From NCBI GenBank assembly GCA_034509925.1, contig CM067533.1, forward strand, positions 5,470,035 through 5,534,034: a DNA stretch of 64,000 nt. The letters run 5' to 3'. Positions 27,367 through 35,595 of the stretch are shown here, piece after piece (within the stretch, counting starts at the first letter, position 1; each line of letters begins with the position of its first letter). The notes below the pieces were generated by a model, which did no database searches, was not told where the DNA came from, and saw only the letters and a list, made by a program, of their open reading frames with translations. The stretch comes from Hirudinaria manillensis. Taxonomy: Eukaryota > Annelida > Clitellata > Hirudinida > Hirudinidae. A program made the position numbers and the translations under genes.

Positions 27367-28095
27367 CTACTTGTAATGCCTGTACTCCGACTTCAGCTCG
27401 TATGTTCCCCTATGAACACCGGCCGGGTTAAATCTACAGATTTCTTTCAAAATCTCTTTTAAGTGAGCAACAGGCTGCTTTGTCAGCTTCACGAGATCAT
27501 GTAGCTTGTAGTATTGGTGCTTCTCAAAGATGGCGAAGAGTTGGTCTTTGACCAAATCTTTGTCCTTTCTCATGTTCTTTTCCTCTTCCTTCGCCTTATT
27601 AGGTGCCAATGGTTTGAAATTATTAACGGCATTTTCGAGTTTAATAGTCTGCCTTGCGGGAGTATTGGCAGCTTCGAAGACACCACGTTTGAAATCCATG
27701 TAGTCTCTGTTCATGATCGGCCTCATGGATCCCTTTTTCGAGATATTACCTTCTACGGCCATCGATCCTTCGCCAATCGAGGAACTGTTGCCAGAGGAAG
27801 AGTTCTTTTCCTCTGACATGATAAACAACTTGGAATCGATCGAATCGTTAACGAGAAATTCATGTTCTCTGGGAACATTATTGGTTTGGTATTCTTCGTT
27901 GACGACGAATACCGGCTTTTTGGACTTGTCGTTGAAGATTTTCAACTTTCCAATTTCAACACCAGGTGGCCCGTTCTGAAGGAGCTCCTGTAAATACGCT
28001 GGTACTTTGACCAGAATGATTCCCCTCGTGGCTTTGGTCACGTTCAGGATGTTTTTCTTTCCTTCTTTGTTGTTTTTGTTGATTGGTGTTTTCAT
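27367..28095 (-). CDS. GTF2F2: TFIIF beta subunit (RAP30), intronless copy
   Basis: A single uninterrupted frame of 242 residues. GTF2F2 with GTF2F1 forms TFIIF, which binds Pol II, delivers it to promoters and stimulates elongation. The N-terminal dimerisation half shows TRGIILVKVPAYLQELL, GKLKIF and the conserved VPREHEFLV. A Ser-rich low-complexity linker follows (near residues 97-115), then MNRDYMDFKRG. The C-terminal winged helix matches closely: FAIFEKHQYYKLHDLVKLTK, QPVAHLKEILKEI and ELKSEYRHYK at the end. All regions of the family are present and the length is normal (human 249). The lack of introns contrasts with intron-dense neighbours and suggests a retrocopy with an intact frame. 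It lies 670 bases downstream of RPB1 on the same strand. Whether another, intron-bearing GTF2F2 exists elsewhere cannot be seen here. Confidence 0.95.
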   Translation of the reverse strand: MKTPINKNNKEGKKNILNVTKATRGIILVKVPAYLQELLQNGPPGVEIGKLKIFNDKSKKPVFVVNEEYQTNNVPREHEFLVNDSIDSKLFIMSEEKNSSSGNSSSIGEGSMAVEGNISKKGSMRPIMNRDYMDFKRGVFEAANTPARQTIKLENAVNNFKPLAPNKAKEEEKNMRKDKDLVKDQLFAIFEKHQYYKLHDLVKLTKQPVAHLKEILKEICRFNPAGVHRGTYELKSEYRHYK

Positions 28096-28765
28096 GTTTG
28101 GAAATCGATGGGACTTTTTTTATGGTACGATTCAATGAATAGAACTACGTATTCGATTGACTGACACCCGAGAACATATGACTATCCGTGCGCGCGCGCG
28201 CGTTACGAGGTATGAAAAAAAGATTCTGAATATAATATCGCGCTAATTAAAAATTTTTAATTAAGCTTGCGCGCGCATATGTACATGTACTCTCGTATAT
28301 TTATGCAAAAATATTATGCAATAAGTATTAATTAGGTTTTATATTAATTATTTAGTTTTAAGTATTTCATTTATTTTGATTAAGAAAAAAATAAAATAAA
28401 TAAAGCCAATAAAATTAAAATCAATGTTCGTCAATAACGGTTATTTGTGGTGCAAGAAATGAGTTACTTTATTTTGTGTTTCTAACATTACGTTTTTATG
28501 CTAAATATACTCTTTTGTATTTTACAGTAAAGAATAATATTTGTATTAGTTAAGTAACGGAACTAACAAATACATTAAAAATTGAATTAACTTTACATTT
28601 TATTATTCTGACTTTTGAACTTCTTCAGTTACAAACACTTTATAATAAATATTTTTTTAAAGAAAACACTTCGTTACTCGTTAAAGCATTTATTGACTTT
28701 ATTATTAAAATATTTGATAATCTATAAAAACTCGAAATGTATTAAAAGTTGTCTCGACATGAAAT
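28096..28765. promoter_or_regulatory. GTF2F2-RPB1 spacer with Z-DNA-prone tracts
   Basis: The spacer holds the RPB1 3' end and the presumed GTF2F2 promoter. Two strictly alternating purine-pyrimidine runs stand out: 28187-28203 (mostly CG) and 28268-28290 (CG passing into ATGTAC). Such runs can adopt the Z form; a promoter role is inference. Confidence 0.5.
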
Positions 28766-31700
28766 TCATCCTTGAAAAAATGATGGCGAAGTGGGTGAAT
28801 ACTTTGGTGAAGGATTGTAAACAGGTGAGGAAGGAGCATATCTTGAAGGTGACGGAGTCGAGATAGAGGTTCCAGGCGGACTGTACGATGCCGTGAAGGG
28901 AGAGTAAACTTCAGAGGAAGGCGAGTATACTGGGGTTCCGATACCAGATGAATATGCTGGAGAAAACTGACACGTCGGAGAATAAATCGAAGACGAGGGA
29001 GCGTGAACTGGTGACATGCTTCCGTATCCTGTCGGAGAAGTCGGGCTGTACTTCGCCAATGATGGGCTGACAAGGTAGTTAGGACTGTATACCGGTGAAT
29101 TGTTGGAATGTGCCGGAGAAAATTCCCCTGCAACCGGACTCAAATTTCCATTCAATGTCGGCGTGGCGCAGTTGTAAGTCGGAGTATTCAACATGTTCGA
29201 CAAAAGAGCTCCCGTACTTTCGAGTGCTTTCGTGGTAACGTCATTTGCAACCAATTCTGTAACGTCATCGTTGGTCAAATACTGATCGAACATTTTCGGA
29301 TCAATAAAGACATCAAAAGCTCCAGTACCGACTTGGGCCAACTTTCCAAGCATAACGGATTCCGATACTCCCTTGAGCGGATCGAGTTCGGCATGCGTTG
29401 CCGCCTCAACGAATATATCTAGCGTCTCCTCAAATGTTGCTCGCGATATGGGACCGGTTTCTTGTTTGTTTATCCCATGCCTTGTTATGGCCATCAGATG
29501 GCCTTTGTTAGTCATTATTTCACATAAGAGAGTTAAGTGACGGTGATTGACGTATGAGCCGTCGAATGACAAAACGGTTTGCAACTCTCTCTCGATGGTT
29601 CTTTTCGCCGCTTCTATTCCGAGAACTTCGAATGTTTCCACTATGTCGTTGCTGAAGCTGGAGGTGCAGTCGACGTGTTTCGTTCCCAGAACCTCTCTCA
29701 TCGATGATCCCTCACTTTCCAAGTACCAATTTTTAGTTATTTTTAACTTCCCATCTTCATCAACCACTGTAATTTGTTTTGTTTTTGGACTAGATTGGCA
29801 TAGGTGCACTCCCTTGATGGCAGGAATGCCTTTCAAAGACAGGTCGTTTTGCACCTGTGTGCCAAGATGTCTGAGGAATGTAACATCGTCCATTTTGTGT
29901 ATATCTTTCATTTCTTCTTCATCATCCTCTTCTTTTTCTCGAACCAACCTCAATCTCACGAGATTCTTTTCGTCGTAACTTGCCACGTCCAAATCCGACC
30001 CGTAAGCTTGGCGTATCTTTTCTTCGACGAGAGATGCCTTCATGGTTTTTCCTTGGGCGTATAATTTCTCTGGGTTCAACTTCATTCTCAGTACATAAGG
30101 TGAAAGCTTGGATGGATCGACCAAATTCATCTCGTGACAAGTGGTCACTAGTTCCAAATCTTCTTCTAGGGAGGTCGTTGAAGTATCGGGCTCGTACAAA
30201 ACTTCGGTGGATTCGATAACGTCCTTGAGAACCGTGTACGACAGGCCGTTCATGACTTCGTGTGCTTTCTCGACATCGGTGGCGGTCTCAGAGTCGAGGA
30301 ATATGGTGAAAGTCGGACATTTCGGCTTCTTGGAAACGTTGATTATTTCCTTGAGACGAGGCACTCCGAGAGTGATATTCTTCGACGAAATACCTGCATG
30401 GTGGAAGGTGTTCAGAGTCATCTGAGTTGCCGGTTCTCCCAAGGACTGTGCGGCCAACACTCCCACCATTTCTCCCGAATGAACCTGTGCCTGGGTAAAT
30501 CTTGTTTCGACTTCGTTCAATAGCCAATCGAATGCCTCCGAAGACAGGTGAAATTCTTCGGCAACTCTTTTAGAAGAGAATGTGGATCTCAACATCATAT
30601 TCATCAAACACGTGGCGCTGCTATTAGCGTAGATGCTATGTTTATCGGTGCCCTTAACGACCGTCAATTTGTTGCACAGTTCCTTCACGTCGTCTATAAC
30701 TCTGAGCGGATTCAAATTCGAAGCGCTTCTCTGATTGATCTTAAATTTCTTCTGTGCATTCCAAATCAACCTCTTTAGGTTGCACGGCAACACGATCCTG
30801 TAGTTTGCGTTCGGGAATATTTTCCTCAATTCAACTCTATCCGAACATAATTGTTCGTATTCGCCGTCAAATTTGTTCAGAGCTTGGTAATCCTTGTTGA
30901 TGTCAGAAATGACGTTTCTGGCCAAGATCCTTTTCAGCTTCCGCTCGTTGGAAGTGTCAAATTGGTATTTGTCGGCAAATTCTCGATTGCTTACCTCGAG
31001 AGAAAATGGATTCTGGGTTTCTACCCATTCGCCTGCCAATCCGTCTCCCCCGTAACAAATTTCAACCAGATGGCCTGCCTGATTCCTCACTGTTCCGTCG
31101 TAATTAACCTTAATGCTTTCCATGGCTTTGACCAACCTTCTCTGAATGTATCCGGTTTCCGACGTCTTGATGGCCGTATCTATGATTCCCTCTCTGCCTG
31201 CCATGGCATGGAAAAAGAATTCCGAGAAGTTCAGTCCGGATATGTAAGAACTCTCGACGAAACCTCTGGCCTTTGGTCCGTGATCATAAGCCACGAAATG
31301 AGAGGACGTTCTGTTCGAGATTCCGAAAGAAATTCGTTTTCCTTCCACATTTTGCTGTCCCACGCAAGCGATGATTTGGGAGATGTTATTGCTGTCTCCT
31401 TTCGAACCGGCGGCAACCATGTTATTCAAGTTATTGAATCTGGATAAGGATTTTTGTACCTGTTTACCTGCTTTATCTCTCGCTTCGTTCAACTTGACAT
31501 TGACCTTGTTCTCGTAAGTCTGCCTCATATTGCAACCGGGAAGCTTGCTCAGTCGACCGGCGTACAGATCTTCGGTTATGACTGCGATTTCGTTTTTAGC
31601 AGTCGTGATCAAATCTCTGATGTCGTTGTAAGTTCGAGTGTCGGCAATCATGTCAGATACTCCGACGGAATGGCCCTCGATAAGCAGCCATTGGTTGACT

Positions 31701-33655
31701 ACCAACTGAATGTCGCTGTAAAACTCTGCAGTCTTTTCACTTCCCTCTTCGAGATAAACCACGTGCAGCAGAGATCCCTCGGACGATCCTAGAGTTTTCT
31801 TGCAGAGGATGCCACTCAATAATTCGTCACTCTCGACGAGTACATTGGTGTCGTTCGGTGTCATCCACTTGTCTTCTTCTTCGTTAGTTCTCAAGCAGTT
31901 CACCCTTCCAGGAATGAGAACGGAGAATAACTGCTTCCCGGTCCATAGCGGCACTGGCTTCAGGATCGCAGGCTGTGGGATCATCCCGTTCCACTTTGGA
32001 AAGTGCATGAGAAGGTTCATCAGATCTTCCTTCGTTATGAACTCGTTTCTCGACGTCATCTTGTAGACTCCCGTCAAGGTGTCTTGGACGATGCCCATGA
32101 CCGGCTTGTTGGATTGAGGCGTGATGATCATCTTCGATACGGAGGCCAATTGCATAACTTCGGCTCTGGCCTCCAAACTTTGAGGAAAGTGAAGGTTCAT
32201 TTCGTCTCCGTCGAAATCTGCATTGTACGGTTTCGTGACGCTGAGGTTGAGTCTGAAAGTCGATCCCGGCATAACTTTAGCTTTGTGGCACATCATGGAC
32301 ATCTTGTGAAGTGAAGGCTGACGATTTAGGATGACTGGTTCTCCGTCTTGCAGGTGCCTTTCAACTTTGTATCCGATTTCAAGATGAATTTTGCTCGGAT
32401 CAGGATGCAATCTCAGATTGATTCGGTCTCCGTTGTAGTTTATGACGTATGTCGCGCCTGGATAGTGATCTGGTCCATTTCTCACCAGTTCGGTCAATTT
32501 CTCTTTGTTGAATGGAGTTACTATTTCAGGAAAAGTCAGCACCTGAGCGATGGCTTTCGGTACTCCGACTTCATCGATTCTGATGATTGGATCAGGAGTG
32601 ATGACCGTTCTGGCGTTGAAGTCGCTTCTTTTGCCCATCAAATTCCCCCTGACTCTGCCTTCTTTGCCTGACAATCTCTCCTTGATGGCCTTTAGCGGTC
32701 GACCAGATTTTTGCGTGGCTTTTGGCACTCCGGGCATGCTGTTATCGATCATGGTGTTAACATGGTACTCTAAAAGTTTAAAATTATCCTCCAGAATGTT
32801 TGATGCCATGCCATTCTGCTCGCTTTCCTTAAGTTGGTTGTTTGCCTTGACGATATCGGCCAGCTTATGAGTGAGATCATCTTGGCATCTTGTCGTTCCA
32901 AACGACAGCACACTAGGACGCACACAGAGCGGCAAAACAGGAAGCACGGTTGCTATCATCCATTCTGGCCTGGAGTATTTTGGGTGCAGACCGAGAATTT
33001 CGTATGACGATTCATCAATTGCCCTAAAAATTTCCATAACTTTCTCGGGGGTCAGCTTCACTGTCCTGTCTTCTAGTATACCGAGCTGAATTGATTTCTT
33101 CCAGTGAGCTGTCAACTCGAGTCTATTCCTTTTAATAAGAGTTGGTCGAACCTCCCCACAATACTCCGCTTGGCTTTCCCCTTCGATAGCATATCCACCG
33201 CAGAACCTGATCTTCTTGACGGCCTCAAGCATCAAAGTTCTTCTGTTCTTTACGTTGTTTCTCGTCTTGTTCATGATCTCCTTGAATTCTTTGTCTTTCG
33301 GGTTGATGTAAAGCCTCGAGCAGGTGAGACATATGCACTTCAAAATAGCTCTCACGTGAGGCAGATAGTGTCCGTAGAAGACCGGCTTAGCGAGATTAAT
33401 GTGGCCGAAGTGACCGGGACATTCGTTCATCTTTCCTTGGCACGTGAGACACTTGGATGTCTTGTCGACGACTCCTTGTCTCGGATCCATGATTCCACCG
33501 ATCTTCGGCTTGCCGCCTTCTGTTACCTCGGGGTATAAAATTCCGTCCGGTAAAGTGACCGACTGCTTGAGTATCTCCTCAGGACTGAGGATTGAAAACT
33601 GAATGTTGCCGATGCTTTCGTGCGAGATGTCTGCGTTCGAATACAATGATTCCAT
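28766..33655 (-). CDS. POLR2A: RNA polymerase II largest subunit RPB1, intronless, short CTD
   Basis: One uninterrupted frame of 1629 residues. RPB1 forms the active centre of Pol II with RPB2. The clamp zinc motif (CLTCQGKMNECPGHFGHINL), rudder/lid region, catalytic Mg-binding NADFDGDEMNLHFP, bridge helix (FFFHAMAGREGIIDTAIKTS), trigger loop (SLGEPATQMTLNTF, catalytic His at residue 1085) and foot/cleft domains are all intact and closely follow animal RPB1. Residue 1086 is His where Phe or Tyr is usual. The CTD is only about 110-136 residues with roughly 11 heptad-like units, most off-consensus; only two read YSPTSP(S/T). It ends SFFQG without the usual acidic tip. Animal RPB1 normally carries about 30-52 heptads and many introns. 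I infer a retrocopied, conserved paralogue with a divergent tail, but it could be the species' only RPB1. Confidence 0.97.
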   Translation of the reverse strand: MESLYSNADISHESIGNIQFSILSPEEILKQSVTLPDGILYPEVTEGGKPKIGGIMDPRQGVVDKTSKCLTCQGKMNECPGHFGHINLAKPVFYGHYLPHVRAILKCICLTCSRLYINPKDKEFKEIMNKTRNNVKNRRTLMLEAVKKIRFCGGYAIEGESQAEYCGEVRPTLIKRNRLELTAHWKKSIQLGILEDRTVKLTPEKVMEIFRAIDESSYEILGLHPKYSRPEWMIATVLPVLPLCVRPSVLSFGTTRCQDDLTHKLADIVKANNQLKESEQNGMASNILEDNFKLLEYHVNTMIDNSMPGVPKATQKSGRPLKAIKERLSGKEGRVRGNLMGKRSDFNARTVITPDPIIRIDEVGVPKAIAQVLTFPEIVTPFNKEKLTELVRNGPDHYPGATYVINYNGDRINLRLHPDPSKIHLEIGYKVERHLQDGEPVILNRQPSLHKMSMMCHKAKVMPGSTFRLNLSVTKPYNADFDGDEMNLHFPQSLEARAEVMQLASVSKMIITPQSNKPVMGIVQDTLTGVYKMTSRNEFITKEDLMNLLMHFPKWNGMIPQPAILKPVPLWTGKQLFSVLIPGRVNCLRTNEEEDKWMTPNDTNVLVESDELLSGILCKKTLGSSEGSLLHVVYLEEGSEKTAEFYSDIQLVVNQWLLIEGHSVGVSDMIADTRTYNDIRDLITTAKNEIAVITEDLYAGRLSKLPGCNMRQTYENKVNVKLNEARDKAGKQVQKSLSRFNNLNNMVAAGSKGDSNNISQIIACVGQQNVEGKRISFGISNRTSSHFVAYDHGPKARGFVESSYISGLNFSEFFFHAMAGREGIIDTAIKTSETGYIQRRLVKAMESIKVNYDGTVRNQAGHLVEICYGGDGLAGEWVETQNPFSLEVSNREFADKYQFDTSNERKLKRILARNVISDINKDYQALNKFDGEYEQLCSDRVELRKIFPNANYRIVLPCNLKRLIWNAQKKFKINQRSASNLNPLRVIDDVKELCNKLTVVKGTDKHSIYANSSATCLMNMMLRSTFSSKRVAEEFHLSSEAFDWLLNEVETRFTQAQVHSGEMVGVLAAQSLGEPATQMTLNTFHHAGISSKNITLGVPRLKEIINVSKKPKCPTFTIFLDSETATDVEKAHEVMNGLSYTVLKDVIESTEVLYEPDTSTTSLEEDLELVTTCHEMNLVDPSKLSPYVLRMKLNPEKLYAQGKTMKASLVEEKIRQAYGSDLDVASYDEKNLVRLRLVREKEEDDEEEMKDIHKMDDVTFLRHLGTQVQNDLSLKGIPAIKGVHLCQSSPKTKQITVVDEDGKLKITKNWYLESEGSSMREVLGTKHVDCTSSFSNDIVETFEVLGIEAAKRTIERELQTVLSFDGSYVNHRHLTLLCEIMTNKGHLMAITRHGINKQETGPISRATFEETLDIFVEAATHAELDPLKGVSESVMLGKLAQVGTGAFDVFIDPKMFDQYLTNDDVTELVANDVTTKALESTGALLSNMLNTPTYNCATPTLNGNLSPVAGEFSPAHSNNSPVYSPNYLVSPSLAKYSPTSPTGYGSMSPVHAPSSSIYSPTCQFSPAYSSGIGTPVYSPSSEVYSPFTASYSPPGTSISTPSPSRYAPSSPVYNPSPKYSPTSPSFFQG

Positions 33656-34420
33656 TTTTTTGCTGCTCTTTGAAAGAATATGTTGCTATATCTTATTGTT
33701 TACTCTTTTTACTTTTTAACTACTTGATATTAATTGATATTACTTGCTGAGAGTGATTGACAACTAACATGGTTTGCACAGTCCTTCGCTAGAAAGATTC
33801 TTTATATTAAAAAAACTTAATTAGTTAATTTAATTAAATTTTCCCTAAAATAGTAAAAAATCTTGAAATAATAGCTAAAAATAAATATAGGGATGTATTT
33901 AATATTCTAATAATCATTAAAAATAATATATTTAAATGGTAAAAAACTAATTTAATTAGCGGTCATTCAATATTTATGTCATTATTATATTTCATTCGGT
34001 AGGCGAAAACATTTATATGTTATTAGCGATGATGATAATTCGTAATACATTTCATAAATTTGGCATAAATTTGAAGCATAATTTTCATTAGTGATTCTTA
34101 ACTTTCTCGGCAATGGTTACTAACGGGTTAACAGATGTTTTTGACCGTCATTATCACAGGTAACTGTCCTGGCTCTGTAATGCTAAGATTATTAGTTTAG
34201 TAAACATTTGGTTTCAAAGTTTTAAGCTGTCAGAATAAAATACTCCTTCGTTGCTTTTACTTGACATTTCGATGCTGGCGATGCTGTGATTCTTATGGTA
34301 AGAAATTTAAAAGCAAGTAAAAAATAAATGTTAACCATTATCAGTCTCGATGTAATTGTATCTTTGCATCTTCCCAGAAAAGATGAAATAAGCTTTGCGG
34401 TCTGACCGAAATCAACGGGA

Positions 34421-34530
34421 TAGGGCTAGGGATAAGGATAGGGTTAGTGGTAGGGTAAGGGTTAGGGTTATCACTTAGTTTTATGATTTAGGGTTGTGAC
34501 CTAGGGTTAACAATTAGGGTTAGGGCTATG
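34421..34530. repeat. Interstitial telomere-like (TTAGGG) degenerate tract
   Basis: A run of TAGGG/TTAGGG-like units, including GGGTTAGGGTTA, with intervening variants on the plus strand. It resembles degenerate interstitial telomeric sequence and suggests TTAGGG-type telomeres in this animal. Confidence 0.75.
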
Positions 34531-34535
34531 GTCTT

Positions 34536-34618
34536 TCACCATCACCATTTTCCCCCAATTTTTTCACCATCACCATTTTTTCACGATCACCATATTTTCA
34601 CCATTTTTTCACCATCAC
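34536..34618. repeat. Short minisatellite of TTTTTCACCATCACCAT type
   Basis: Several imperfect copies of a unit built from TTTTTTCACCATCACC follow directly after the telomere-like tract. Confidence 0.8.
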
Positions 34619-34811
34619 GTTCAAGACAGTGCAGGGCGAAGCTGGAGCGTTGGATTCGCAAGTGTGATGCAAGCGTGCGATCGGCTAGACAACGAGATCC
34701 GCCGAAAGAAGATGCGGCAGCCAACGATTTTGAGAGCTTTAGACTGAGCTGATGGGTTGACTTGGGAAAATAAATTTTATTCGATAAAATAAGTCCGTTT
34801 TTACAATCTCT

Positions 34812-34872
34812 CGTTACTATGCCACTCTCGCTATTATGCCACTTTTTCTCGGTCCCGGGTGGCATAGTAGCG
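34812..34872. repeat. Hairpin with 13 of 14 paired bases
   Basis: Arm 34812-34825 (CGTTACTATGCCAC) pairs with 34859-34872 with one mismatch. A further partial copy of the left arm (CTATTATGCCAC) lies at 34831-34842. Confidence 0.75.
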
Positions 34873-35595
34873 TGATTTGACTGTAGTCCGTTCAATTTTT
34901 GCTGGAATGCCTGGATTTGTAATCGCTTTCTAACTTTAAATCACTCTCTGAGCTCATATTTAAAATAATTATCATTCCTTTGGCGCAATACGAATTTTTT
35001 CTTTATCAGAACTTGATTTACTGAAACTGGATATGAGTAACATCTTTATTTTAATAATTATTTTAAGAACCAATTTAGACTGTAACAGGATGGTTTTTTG
35101 TTATGTTAAAAATTCCCGACACAAGCTTCTCGCGATACACCAGTTATGGAGCTGTTTTAGAGTGCCATAGTATACTAATTCCAGAGAACGACTTTACATT
35201 GTTGACAATTCCATCCAAACCAGGGTTGATTTGAAATACAGCGTATCGAATTCTGTTCTTGCTCCAAAAAGTAAGAAATTTGAGCGCTCAGTGAAGGCAC
35301 TTCTTGATCGATTATTGTTTGATTACTTTATGTCCGTGGTGGTATAGGCTGGATATTGGAAACAGCATCTTGGAGGTTAAAAAGACCTCAATAGAAACAT
35401 TATAGAAACAATAAAACGCTGGAAGAAGCAGTTATAATCAGTTTCAACAAATAAATAATCACAACTTAAAATATTAAACATCATATTTCATAAATGTTTA
35501 TAAAGTTTCATGTTTATTTTGATAAGTAATTTGCATTTCTAATTCGACATGGAATTTCTGGATAAATGATGCAAATAATTGGTTGGATATGGTTT

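Larger units (their letters stand above)
33656..35595. other. RPB1 upstream region with telomere-like tract and hairpin
   Basis: Contains the presumed RPB1 promoter just above 33655 (AT-rich, no site I would defend). It also holds the TTAGGG-like tract (34421-34530), a CACCAT-type minisatellite (34536-34618) and a hairpin (34812-34872). No coding exon is supported. Confidence 0.55.

Noticed and set aside
28187-28203. CG repeat considered as a CpG-island core
   Set aside because: Only 17 bases; the surroundings are AT-rich, so it is reported as an alternating tract instead.
29108-33538. Many plus-strand open frames of 70-200 codons opposite RPB1
   Set aside because: They are shadows of a long, codon-biased coding exon; none has a domain or splice context.
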